Part shown: one piece after another, positions 6,721-13,549 of the stretch
Numbering within the stretch: position 1 is the stretch's first letter
Layout: the number at the start of each line of letters is the position of its first letter
Assembly: GCA_009926705.1 (NCBI GenBank)
Contig: RFOJ01000002.1
Span: forward strand, 1 to 24,130
Direction of reading: 5' to 3'
From: Acidimicrobiia bacterium
Lineage (GTDB): Bacteria; Actinomycetota; Acidimicrobiia; Acidimicrobiales; Ilumatobacteraceae
DNA length: 24,130 nucleotides
Position numbers and translations under genes: made by a program
The notes under the pieces: model-generated
Seen by the model: only the letters and a program-made list of their open reading frames with translations
The model's database searches: none
Told to the model about the DNA's origin: nothing

Positions 6721-7509
6721 TCAGCCGCGCTGGCCGACCGCCACCTCGAGCCGCGCAAGATACTCGGCGCGCGGCACCGTGATTCCACCGAGGCTCTCAA
6801 GGTGCGGAGTGTGCCACTGCGCATCAAGCAGCAGCATCTTGGCTGAACGCATGACGTCGACGAGAGCCATAAGAGCGACCTTCGAGGCATCCCGCTCGAG
6901 GTGGAACATCGACTCACCGGCGAAGAACTTGCCGATTCGTACACCGTAGAGACCGCCGACGAGCACGCCGTCATCGTTGAATGTCTCCACGCTGTGGGCC
7001 CAGCCAAGCTCGTGAAGTCGGCAGTACTCTTCCACGAAGCGCGCGGTGATCCAACGACCGTCTTCGCCATGGCGCGAGGCGCACCCCAGCATGACGCGAT
7101 CGAAACACGAATTGATGCGCAGGTGGTAGCGCCGGGCGCTGCGCCGCATGGAGCGTGTAACGCGCAGTCCATCAAGCGGGATAATGCATCGTTGCGCTGG
7201 CGACCACCAAAAAAGCGTTCCGTCACCGACTGCACGTTCCATCGCGAACAGCCCGTGCTTGTAACCGTCAATCAACGTGGCTACGTGAAGGTCGGCGCCC
7301 TGCCCGATGAGGTCGTCGTCTTCCGGCCAGTTGTCCACCGCCGGCCACTGGTAGGCGCACTCGCCGACAAATTCGGGTGTCCGATCCCAACCCGAGGTCG
7401 CGCGCAGCAGCGCGAGATCGCCCCAGCGCGAGTCGTGCCCAGAAGTTCTAGTACTCGTAGAAGCCGGCCTTGGTCTTGCGGCCGAGACGTCCCTTGGCGA
7501 CGAGCTCAC
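6721..7509 (-). CDS. aat: Leucyl/phenylalanyl-tRNA--protein transferase (start uncertain)
   Basis: Aat adds Leu or Phe from tRNA to proteins with N-terminal Arg or Lys, marking them for ClpS/ClpAP-type degradation. Clear family segments are LIGQGADL, GLFAM, FWWSPAQRCIIPLDGLRVTRSMRR, WITARFVEEYCRLHELGWAHSVE, GGLYGVRIGKFFAGESMF and DAQWHTPHLESLGG. The start is unresolved. GTG at 7338 would remove the conserved N-terminal QWP stretch. GTG at 7509, used here, overlaps the dehydrogenase gene by 62 bp and adds a non-conserved extension. CTG at 7410 or 7407 gives the family's normal N-terminus and may be the true start. The gene directly follows the dehydrogenase, probably in one transcript. Confidence 0.82.
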   Translation of the reverse strand: MSSSPRDVSAARPRPASTSTRTSGHDSRWGDLALLRATSGWDRTPEFVGECAYQWPAVDNWPEDDDLIGQGADLHVATLIDGYKHGLFAMERAVGDGTLFWWSPAQRCIIPLDGLRVTRSMRRSARRYHLRINSCFDRVMLGCASRHGEDGRWITARFVEEYCRLHELGWAHSVETFNDDGVLVGGLYGVRIGKFFAGESMFHLERDASKVALMALVDVMRSAKMLLLDAQWHTPHLESLGGITVPRAEYLARLEVAVGQRG

Positions 7510-8305
7510 GCAGCATCGGTCGTGGCGCGAAGTTCTCGTGGCCGAACGACGCATGCAGTGTCTCGAGGATCGACAGCGAAGTGTCGAGACCGACCAAGTC
7601 GAGCAAGGCGAACGGCCCCATCGGGAAGTTGCACCCACCTTTCATCGCCGTGTCGATGTCGGCCATCGATGCGGTGCCGTCTTCGAACATGCGCACTGCG
7701 TTGTTCAAGTAAGGAAAGAGGAGTGCGTTGACGATGAATCCGGCTCGGTCAAGCACGTGGACGCCGTCTTTTCCGATCGTCGACACGAACTCGGCAGCCC
7801 GACGGATGGTCTCGTCGCCTGCGGTGACGGGTCGGACGACCTCGACGAGCGGCAACACCTGGGCGGGGTTGAAGAAGTGGATTCCGCAGACACGCTCGGG
7901 ATTCTTCACGACCTTGGCCATCTCGACGACGGGCAGCGTGCTCGTGTTGGTGGCAAGTACTGCGCTCGGGTTCGTCACTGCGTCGAGATCACGGAAGAGT
8001 CGTTGTTTGGTCTCCAGGTCTTCGACAACCGACTCAATGAGGAGGTCACAACCGCTCAGCGCCGCGAGGTCGGTCGTCGTCGAGATATTGGCGAGGATGC
8101 GGTCGCGCTCGGACGCATCGAGCTTGCCTTTCTCCACTTGTCGAGCGAGGCCTGCTGCCACGCCGTTTACCGATGCGGTCGCCGATGCTTCCGACCGCGC
8201 ACGCAGGATCGCCCGGACACCCGCGCGGGCTACGACCTCTGCGATTCCGCCGGCCATGATGCCCGAACCGAGAATCCCGACGGACTTGATCGGTGCACCG
8301 CTCAC
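7448..8305 (-). CDS. 3-hydroxybutyryl-CoA dehydrogenase
   Basis: This NAD(P)-dependent dehydrogenase of 285 residues interconverts acetoacetyl-CoA and 3-hydroxybutyryl-CoA. The Rossmann motif GILGSGIMAGGIAEVVARAG is near the N-terminus. The substrate region has ATNTSTLPV and the catalytic GIHFFNP. The C-terminal domain contains DRAGFIVNALLFPYLN, GGCNFPMGPFALLDLVGLD and the terminal GRKTKAGFYEY. Length and motifs fit single-domain Hbd/FadB2 proteins. The GTG at 8305 is preferred over an upstream in-frame ATG at 8359 because TACGCT lies 8 nt before it and the conserved region begins at once. With the nearby ethylmalonyl-CoA-mutase-like gene it suggests C4 acyl-CoA metabolism, such as storage-polymer turnover or acetate assimilation. 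Confidence 0.9.
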   Translation of the reverse strand: MSGAPIKSVGILGSGIMAGGIAEVVARAGVRAILRARSEASATASVNGVAAGLARQVEKGKLDASERDRILANISTTTDLAALSGCDLLIESVVEDLETKQRLFRDLDAVTNPSAVLATNTSTLPVVEMAKVVKNPERVCGIHFFNPAQVLPLVEVVRPVTAGDETIRRAAEFVSTIGKDGVHVLDRAGFIVNALLFPYLNNAVRMFEDGTASMADIDTAMKGGCNFPMGPFALLDLVGLDTSLSILETLHASFGHENFAPRPMLRELVAKGRLGRKTKAGFYEY

Positions 8306-8313
8306 TACGCCAA

Positions 8314-8319
8314 AGCGTA
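8314..8319 (-). promoter_or_regulatory. -10 element TACGCT for the dehydrogenase gene
   Basis: TACGCT on the minus strand is 8 nt before the GTG at 8305. It is the same hexamer and spacing as at moaE. Confidence 0.6.
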
Positions 8320-8413
8320 ATCGTCGTGGCCGTTGCAGATGCAGTCGGCGACCGTTCACACGGTGCTCACCTCGCGTTCACCACGTTGTCAGTCGCGTGA
8401 CGATCGTGTTCGG

Positions 8414-8419
8414 TACCGT
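8414..8419 (+). promoter_or_regulatory. -10 element TACCGT for the tyrosine phosphatase gene
   Basis: TACCGT lies 7 nt before the ATG at 8427, with at most a short AGG as possible ribosome-binding site. The same hexamer precedes the NfeD-family gene. Confidence 0.55.
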
Positions 8420-8426
8420 ACAGGCG

Positions 8427-9209
8427 ATGTCTGGTCTCGGAATCTCGTCGCTCCTCGATGACGACCGGCGCGTCGTGCCGCTGTTTGCGGTGCACAATTT
8501 TCGTGACCTCGGTGGGTATCCAACGGTTGATGGTCGCGAGACCCGTTGGCGGAGGCTCTTTCGGGCTGACGGTCTCTACCGACTCACACCCGACGATGCG
8601 AGGCGCGTGATCGAGCTCGGGGTTCGCACCGTCGTCGACCTGCGCACCGACAACGAGGTGAAGGCGCGCGGCACGTTCCCGGTCGCCGAACACGATGTGG
8701 CATACCACCATCTGCCGATCATCGACGCGACATGGGGAGAAACTTCCACCCCTGAGATCGAGGACGTCGTCGAGTTTCTGGTGTGGGCCTACCGAGAGAT
8801 GCTCGCCGAGGCGTCACCACGCTTTGCCGATGCAATGAGATTGCTGGCAGAAAGCGACGTTTTGCCGGCAGTGTTTCATTGTGCGGCAGGCAAGGATCGC
8901 ACCGGGATTCTCTCTGCGCTTGTCTTGGGGTCGCTCGGCGTTCCGGATGACATCATCGCCGCCGACTACGGCCTCACCGAACGGGCGATGCAGCGACTCG
9001 TCGTCTGGGCGAGAGAGCACCAGCCAGAACTCGCCGATGTCTACGCCAGGATGCCAGCACGATTCGCAGCTGCCGACCCGCGCGCGATGAAGGTGATTCT
9101 CTCTGACATCTCGTCGACGCACGGCTCGGTGCGGAACTTCGTGCACGAGATCGGAGTCGACGACGACACGATTAGTTCGTTGTCGCGCAGCCTTCTCACG
9201 TCCCCGTAG
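8427..9209 (+). CDS. PtpB-like protein-tyrosine phosphatase
   Basis: This 260-residue phosphatase belongs to the family of Mycobacterium tuberculosis PtpB. The N-terminal NFRDLGGYPTVDGRETRWRR is the family hallmark. The middle holds LGVRTVVDLRTDNEV. The signature P-loop is HCAAGKDRTG (about 151-160) with catalytic C152. In relatives the enzyme removes phosphate from tyrosine residues or phosphoinositides through a cysteinyl intermediate. No signal peptide is seen, so it is probably cytoplasmic unless exported by another route. The open frame extends far upstream over the dehydrogenase on the other strand, but the homology starts at this ATG, which also has TACCGT 7 nt before it. The physiological substrate is unknown. 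Confidence 0.88.
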   Translation: MSGLGISSLLDDDRRVVPLFAVHNFRDLGGYPTVDGRETRWRRLFRADGLYRLTPDDARRVIELGVRTVVDLRTDNEVKARGTFPVAEHDVAYHHLPIIDATWGETSTPEIEDVVEFLVWAYREMLAEASPRFADAMRLLAESDVLPAVFHCAAGKDRTGILSALVLGSLGVPDDIIAADYGLTERAMQRLVVWAREHQPELADVYARMPARFAAADPRAMKVILSDISSTHGSVRNFVHEIGVDDDTISSLSRSLLTSP

Positions 9210-9231
9210 CGACCCGCTCGTACCGCGCCAA

Positions 9232-9248
9232 CCGTTGCTCGGCGACGG
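9232..9248. terminator. Short hairpin between converging phosphatase and cyclophilin genes
   Basis: CCGTTGC pairs with GCGACGG around TCG, giving seven pairs including one G-U. It sits in the 42-bp spacer between two 3' ends. No T-tract follows, so a terminator role is tentative. Confidence 0.35.
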
Positions 9249-9251
9249 GAT

Positions 9252-10079
9252 CTACGACTCGACGATCGTCACGCTCTTCAGCACGATGTCGCCGGCGGGA
9301 GGAACGCCGTTGGCCGCCGGGTCGGGGTTGAAGAGTGCGCCCATCGCCTTGACTGCTGTGTCGAGACCTTCGGTCACTTCGCCGAACAGCGAGTACTGCG
9401 GCGGCAACGACGCACCGTTGTTGCCGGTGATGATGAAGAATTGACTGCCGTTGGTGTTCGGGCCCGAGTTGGCCATCGCTAGCGACCCGATCTTGTACTC
9501 GCCTGCACCAGGCAATTCGTCGGCGAACGAATAGCCGGGTCCGCCGGTGCCGGTCGCGGTCGGGTCACCGCACTGCACGACGAAATCTTGAATGACTCGG
9601 TGGCACTTCGTGCCGTCGAAATACTTCCAGCGGGCCAATGACACGAAGTTGTTCACCGTTCCCGGCGCTCGGTCGGCGTACAGCCGAACCGAGAACGAGC
9701 CCTGGGTTGTATCGAAGTTGGCGATGTAAGTCTTCGTCGGGTCGATGCACAACTTGTGCGAATCCGAGAACTCACGGCGTTGCTCGGCCGAGCCGTCCGT
9801 TGGTGGGCACTCGCTGGTGCCGTAGGCGAACGGGCCGGCAGCGACCGTCTGCTGCGTCGTCGTTTCCTCGACGGCCTCGGCAATGGTGGTGTCGGTCGCG
9901 GCCTCTTGCGAGGTGTTACCGGTGACGAAGACGAACCCCACGAGCGCCACGACGACCAGGACGACGATGCCGATTCGCGCGCCTCGTCGCTGCACCTTGC
10001 TGCGTTGTGCGCGCCGTGCCTCTTGCGATCTCACTGCTTCTCGGTTCTTCTTCTGTCGTTCGCGTTTTGATGTGCCCAC
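9252..10079 (-). CDS. Membrane-anchored cyclophilin-type peptidyl-prolyl isomerase
   Basis: This 275-residue protein starts with a strongly basic cytoplasmic segment (about 1-35) and one transmembrane helix (about 36-52). An acidic Thr-rich linker follows, then a cyclophilin domain from about residue 110. The domain has NFVSLARWKYFDGTKCHRVI with the catalytic Arg in HRV, then FVVQCGDP, NSGPNTNGSQFFII and LFGEV. The fold catalyses cis-trans isomerisation of prolyl bonds, and the anchor places the domain outside the membrane, probably helping secreted proteins fold. Cys residues around the domain (SECPPT, KLCID, KCHRV, VQCGD) could form disulfides outside the cell; this is inference. The GTG start has TAGCCT 9 nt upstream. 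Confidence 0.9.
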   Translation of the reverse strand: MGTSKRERQKKNREAVRSQEARRAQRSKVQRRGARIGIVVLVVVALVGFVFVTGNTSQEAATDTTIAEAVEETTTQQTVAAGPFAYGTSECPPTDGSAEQRREFSDSHKLCIDPTKTYIANFDTTQGSFSVRLYADRAPGTVNNFVSLARWKYFDGTKCHRVIQDFVVQCGDPTATGTGGPGYSFADELPGAGEYKIGSLAMANSGPNTNGSQFFIITGNNGASLPPQYSLFGEVTEGLDTAVKAMGALFNPDPAANGVPPAGDIVLKSVTIVES

Positions 10080-10088
10080 GAATCGGAA

Positions 10089-10094
10089 AGGCTA
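10089..10094 (-). promoter_or_regulatory. -10 element TAGCCT for the cyclophilin gene
   Basis: TAGCCT on the minus strand is 9 nt before the GTG at 10079, within the 53-bp spacer shared with the aspartokinase promoter. Confidence 0.55.
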
Positions 10095-10117
10095 CTGACT
10101 GCGAACTCGACCACGAA

Positions 10118-10123
10118 TAGCAT
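10118..10123 (+). promoter_or_regulatory. -10 element TAGCAT for the aspartokinase gene
   Basis: TAGCAT lies 9 nt before the aspartokinase ATG at 10133. It is consistent with a leaderless lysC-methyltransferase transcript. Confidence 0.55.
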
Positions 10124-10132
10124 TGACCTGTC

Positions 10133-11387
10133 ATGTCGCTCATCGTGCAAAAGTACGGCGGCACGTCGGTGGCAGACCCAGAGCGCATGCGCAACGTGGC
10201 GCGGCATATTGCGGCCACTCGAGCGGCAGGTCACGACGTCATCGTCGTGGTTTCCGCCATGGGCAAAGCATCTGTTGCAGCTGGCGCACCAAGTGTCGTC
10301 AAATCCGCCGAGCCGAGAGATGGACATGCTGCTTACGACCGGCGAGCGCATCAGCATGGCCCTGTTGTGCATGGCACTGCACGATGTCGGAGTCGACGCT
10401 GTGAGTTTCACGGGTTCGCAAGTTGGCATCATCACCGACACGGTCCACACCAAGGCGAAGATTCTCGAGGTGAAGGGCGACCGAGTGCGCGCCGCGATTG
10501 CCGACAAGAAAGTTGCGGTCGTTGCCGGATTCCAAGGCATCAGCACCGCGAAGGAAATCACCACCCTTGGTCGCGGCGGAAGCGACACCACAGCCGTCGC
10601 ACTTGCTGCCGCGCTCGACGCAGACTCGTGCGAGATTTACACCGATGTCACGGGTGTCTTCACTGCAGACCCGCGGGTGGTGCCGCAGGCGCGCAAGATT
10701 CCGGTGCTGCAGTTCGACGAGATGCTCGAGATGGCCGGCGCCGGCAGCAAAGTGCTCGCACTCCGCTCGGTCGAATTCGCCCGCAACCACGACGTACCAA
10801 TCCATGTGCGATCGAGTTTCACGTGGGAAGAAGGAACGTGGGTGGTCGGACGCAATCACGAAAGGATGAAGAACATGGAAGAACCAGTCATCTCCGGGGT
10901 CGTGCAGGACGCGAGCGAATCGAAGCTCACCATCCTCGGGGTGCCCGACCGTCCGGGAGTTTCGGCCTCGCTCTTCGAAGCCCTCGCATCTGCCAACGTG
11001 AACGTTGACATGATCGTGCAGAACACGTCAACTGCCGGAACCACCGACATCTCATTCACGGTGCCGAAGGCCGACGTGAAGACCGCCGAGCCGATCGTCT
11101 CGCGCATCGGCACTGAACTCAAGGCAGGCGGTGTCACACACGACGACGACATCGCGAAGATCTCGCTCGTCGGTGCCGGCATGAAGACGAGTCCGGGCGT
11201 TGCAGCCAAGATGTTCCGCGTCCTTGCGGACAACGGGGTGAACATCGAGATGATCTCGACGTCCACCATCCGCGTGTCAGTCGTCGTGCGCGCGGCAATG
11301 ATGCAGAAAGCCGTGCAGGCGCTGCACACGGCCTTCGGTCTCGACAGCGGAGACAACTACTCGGCGCCGCTTCCCGAGCGAAAGTAA
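10133..11387 (+). pseudogene. lysC: Aspartokinase gene with an N-terminal frameshift
   Basis: Aspartokinase phosphorylates aspartate at the entry to lysine, diaminopimelate, threonine and methionine synthesis. The first 45 codons read normally (VQKYGGTSVADPERMRNVA, then VVVSAMGK). The frame then breaks within GCAT at 10268-10271 and continues from 10272 as LLQLAHQVS, followed by LLTTGERISMALL, TTLGRGGSDTTAVALAAAL and two ACT domains. Relatives have about four residues, typically TTDD, between these parts. The observed 4 nt in place of 12 imply an 8-nt loss. Everything downstream is intact and conserved, so the lesion is recent or is a sequence error. Neither frame encodes a complete kinase. 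No other aspartokinase is in the window. Next come a methyltransferase and asd. Confidence 0.85.
10875..11387 (+). CDS. Probable internal start for the ACT-domain beta chain of aspartokinase
   Basis: Several actinobacterial aspartokinases are alpha2-beta2, with the beta chain translated from an internal start in the same frame. Here an ATG at 10875 (MEEPVISGVVQDASESKLTI) has AAAGG at 10861-10865, nine nt upstream. It yields 170 residues made of the two ACT domains that bind lysine or threonine for feedback control. The start position matches the beta start of mycobacterial and corynebacterial LysC as I recall them. It lies downstream of the frameshift, so the regulatory chain could still be made even if the kinase chain is not. 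Translation of this product is inferred. Confidence 0.5.
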   Translation: MEEPVISGVVQDASESKLTILGVPDRPGVSASLFEALASANVNVDMIVQNTSTAGTTDISFTVPKADVKTAEPIVSRIGTELKAGGVTHDDDIAKISLVGAGMKTSPGVAAKMFRVLADNGVNIEMISTSTIRVSVVVRAAMMQKAVQALHTAFGLDSGDNYSAPLPERK

Positions 11388-11390
11388 TTA

Positions 11391-12257
11391 ATGACACTCC
11401 TGCGCCGTGCAGCAGAACGCTTGCGACGACCGCAGGGTGTGCCGTGGCGGAGCGCTGGCTTGCGTGCCGAGACGTTGACCGCAGAAGAAGCCGTCCGTGA
11501 CACCGGTTGGGTGTTCGACAACAAGACCGGCGACGTCTCGCTCGAGTCGTTCGTCGCGAGCGGCGACGACGAGGTGCGCAGGTACCTGAAAATCTTCGGC
11601 TTCCCGAAGGGCTCGACCAGAGACCTCTCGATGGTGGAGATCGGAAGCGGCATCGGTCGGATGACTGCAGGGTTCACCAAACGATTTCGGCTTGTGCACG
11701 CAGCCGACGTCGATGCCGCATTCCTCGAACGCTGCCGAGAGACGGTGTTCCATCATGGGGAGCCGACCGTGTTGCGCACGCTGCACGTGGTTGACGGCCG
11801 CACTCTCGACCTGCCCAACGCCTCGGTCGATCTCGCGTTCTCCTACATCACGCTGCAGCACTGCGGCGCAACCGACGCACAGTCGTTGGTGAGCGAAGCA
11901 TTGCGCGTCACGAAAAGCGGCGGTCTCATTGCCCTCAACTTTCGGACGTGGACGCCACTCGATGCCGCGCTCGTGCCGCTCGGCGGAGTAGTGCGGGTCT
12001 TGTGGCGCGCACCGAAGGTGGCAAAGCACATGGCGCGTGTCCGGGCGCTCACGCGACTGGGCTGGCAGGCGAATCGCCTGAGCCCCGACGACGTGCTCGC
12101 AGGAATCGGGCTCGATCTCATCGGCTCGCGGTTGCGCGACGTCACCATCATTCATTCGCCGAGACGTCGAGTCAGGGTTTCCGCCGACGGCGTGAAGAAA
12201 CTGACGGTGCGTCGCGTGCACCCGAGTCACTGGTGGCTGGTCGCACGGTTAGCCTGA
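11391..12257 (+). CDS. Class I SAM-dependent methyltransferase
   Basis: This 288-residue protein has a class I methyltransferase core at about 80-190: motif I VEIGSGIGRMTAGF, an acidic residue region AADVDAAFLERC, motif IV VDLAFSYITLQHC and the following EALRVTKSGGLIALNF. It resembles the Methyltransf_11/25 groups, and the acceptor cannot be told. The N-terminus is basic with a conserved-looking GWVFDNKTGDVSLESF before the core. The gene begins 3 bp after the aspartokinase stop and ends 4 bp before asd, so it sits inside what is commonly a direct lysC-asd pair. There is no sign of membrane segments. Confidence 0.8.
   Translation: MTLLRRAAERLRRPQGVPWRSAGLRAETLTAEEAVRDTGWVFDNKTGDVSLESFVASGDDEVRRYLKIFGFPKGSTRDLSMVEIGSGIGRMTAGFTKRFRLVHAADVDAAFLERCRETVFHHGEPTVLRTLHVVDGRTLDLPNASVDLAFSYITLQHCGATDAQSLVSEALRVTKSGGLIALNFRTWTPLDAALVPLGGVVRVLWRAPKVAKHMARVRALTRLGWQANRLSPDDVLAGIGLDLIGSRLRDVTIIHSPRRRVRVSADGVKKLTVRRVHPSHWWLVARLA
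12250..12255 (+). promoter_or_regulatory. -10 element TAGCCT for asd, inside the end of the methyltransferase gene
   Basis: TAGCCT lies 6 nt before the asd GTG at 12262 and its last base is the first base of the methyltransferase stop codon. It suggests asd can be expressed independently of lysC. Confidence 0.55.
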
Positions 12258-12261
12258 CTCG

Positions 12262-13305
12262 GTGCCTTTGAGTCGAAAACCGAACGTCGGCGTGGTCGGT
12301 GCCACCGGGATGGTGGGCAACGTCATGCGGACGCTCTTGCTCGAGCGTGACTTCCCACACGCCGAACTTCGTTTCTTTGCGTCTGCTCGCTCGGCAGGCA
12401 CCAAGATCGATTTCGGGGGTCGACAGATCCTCGTCGAAGACGCGGCAACCGCTGACCCGTCGGGCCTCGACGTCGCCATCTTCTCCGCCGGAGCCACCAC
12501 CTCGCGGGCGCTTGCGCCGAAGTTCGCGGCTGCCGGGGCAATCGTGGTCGACAACTCCTCCTGTTGGCGCATGGATCCCGACGTGCCGCTCGTCGTTTCC
12601 GAAGTGAACCCAGGTGATATCAAACTGGCGAAGAAGGGCATCATCTCCAACCCCAACTGCACGACGATGGCAGCGATGCCGGTGTTGAAGCCGCTGCACG
12701 ACGCCGCCACACTCGTGCGACTGACCGCGAGCACCTACCAGGCCGTCAGTGGCGGTGGAGTTTCTGGTGTGGCAGAGCTCGAAGTGCAAGTGGACGCAGC
12801 CAAAGACGTCGGTCGCCTCACCTACGACGGCGAAGCCGTCGCGTTCCCAGCGCCAACCAAATTCGCCCGCACGATTGCATTCAACGTGCTGCCCTTCGCT
12901 GGTTCGCTCGTCGACGACGGTCAATTTGAGACTGACGAAGAAAAGAAGCTGCGCAACGAAACGCGAAAGATCCTCCACATCCCAGACCTCAAGGTCTCGG
13001 GAACCTGCGTACGAGTGCCCGTCTTCACCGGACACTCGTTGTCGTTGCATGCCGAGTTCGAGAAGGCAATCACGCCAGCGCAGGCGAACGAGATTCTCGC
13101 TAAGGCACCCGGGGTGAGCGTCGTCGACATTCCGACACCGTTGCTTGCAGCCGGCAAAGACCCTTCGTACGTCGGCCGCATCCGCCAAGATCAGTCCGTT
13201 GACGGAAACCGCGGTCTCGTTCTCTTCGTGTCAAACGACAATTTGCGCAAGGGTGCCGCACTCAACGCATTGCAAATCGCCGAACTCGTCGTCGCGTCGC
13301 TGTAA
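12262..13305 (+). CDS. asd: Aspartate-semialdehyde dehydrogenase
   Basis: Asd reduces aspartyl phosphate to aspartate semialdehyde with NADPH, the second step after aspartokinase and the branch point to diaminopimelate, lysine, threonine and methionine. The 347-residue protein begins with the nucleotide-binding GVVGATGMVGNVM (about 10-22). It has VDNSSCWRMDPDVPLVVSEVN, the catalytic cysteine C133 in SNPNCTTMA, ASTYQAVSGGGVSG, and the catalytic His region VPVFTGHSLSLHAEF. Length is typical of the family. The GTG start is supported by the immediate start of homology and by TAGCCT 6 nt upstream. The gene converges with the tRNA-Pro gene. Confidence 0.95.
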   Translation: MPLSRKPNVGVVGATGMVGNVMRTLLLERDFPHAELRFFASARSAGTKIDFGGRQILVEDAATADPSGLDVAIFSAGATTSRALAPKFAAAGAIVVDNSSCWRMDPDVPLVVSEVNPGDIKLAKKGIISNPNCTTMAAMPVLKPLHDAATLVRLTASTYQAVSGGGVSGVAELEVQVDAAKDVGRLTYDGEAVAFPAPTKFARTIAFNVLPFAGSLVDDGQFETDEEKKLRNETRKILHIPDLKVSGTCVRVPVFTGHSLSLHAEFEKAITPAQANEILAKAPGVSVVDIPTPLLAAGKDPSYVGRIRQDQSVDGNRGLVLFVSNDNLRKGAALNALQIAELVVASL

Positions 13306-13319
13306 GCGTCGCGCTTTAC
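13302..13319 (+). terminator. Small hairpin over the asd stop codon
   Basis: GTAAGCG pairs with CGCTTTAC around TCG with one bulged T, and the TAA stop lies in the left arm. No T-tract follows. This is a weak terminator candidate, similar in design to the hairpin at 4714-4734. Confidence 0.3.
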
Positions 13320-13388
13320 CTCAAGCGGAACGCGGCTGCGAGCCCGAGCGGAGCTGCCGCCTGTGCGACCATAACCACTGCCGATGCT

Positions 13389-13466
13389 TGGTCGGGGAGG
13401 GGAGATTTGAACTCCCGGCCTCCACGTCCCGAACGTGGCGCGCTAGCCAAGCTGCGCTACTCCCCG
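13389..13466 (-). tRNA. tRNA-Pro (anticodon CGG), CCA encoded
   Basis: The minus strand folds as a complete 78-nt tRNA. It has a seven-pair acceptor stem (CGGGGAG with CTCCCCG), a four-pair D stem GCGC/GCGC, and an anticodon stem CCACG/CGTGG around loop TTCGGGA with CGG at positions 34-36. The variable loop is five bases, the T stem is GGGAG/CTCCC around TTCAAAT, and the end is discriminator A plus CCA. It decodes CCG proline codons. The CCA end is at 13389-13391. Confidence 0.97.
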
Positions 13467-13488
13467 TATTGCGAATTAACGATTGGTC

Positions 13489-13494
13489 AGCCTA
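13489..13494 (-). promoter_or_regulatory. Possible -10 element TAGGCT for tRNA-Pro
   Basis: TAGGCT on the minus strand lies 22 nt before the mature tRNA 5' end, which would give a short 5' leader for RNase P. It is the same TAnnnT type as the protein-gene promoters here. A TTAATT nearer the tRNA is an alternative. Confidence 0.35.
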
Positions 13495-13549
13495 ACGGTG
13501 GTCGGTGAAAGGCGGTGTTTGCGTAGCTGGCGGCGAGAGATGTCTCGAG

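Noticed and set aside
7728..8426. N-terminal extension of the tyrosine phosphatase reaching over the dehydrogenase gene
   Set aside because: Homology begins at the ATG at 8427 and a promoter-like hexamer lies 7 nt before it; the upstream part is antisense to a real gene.
10265..10274. Programmed +1 frameshift in aspartokinase
   Set aside because: No known slippery +1 site or stop codon is at the shift point, and even a shifted product would miss conserved loop residues. A deletion or sequence error is simpler.
11388..12230. 280-codon frame antisense to the methyltransferase
   Set aside because: It mirrors the real gene almost end to end, has low-complexity His/Arg composition, and no upstream signal.
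12172..13188. 338-codon frame antisense to asd
   Set aside because: The sense product is an unmistakable Asd; the antisense translation shows no domain.
13320..13388. Inverted repeat GCGGC...GCCGC between asd and tRNA-Pro as a terminator
   Set aside because: Only five base pairs with a loop of about 19 nt and no T-tract; too weak to support.
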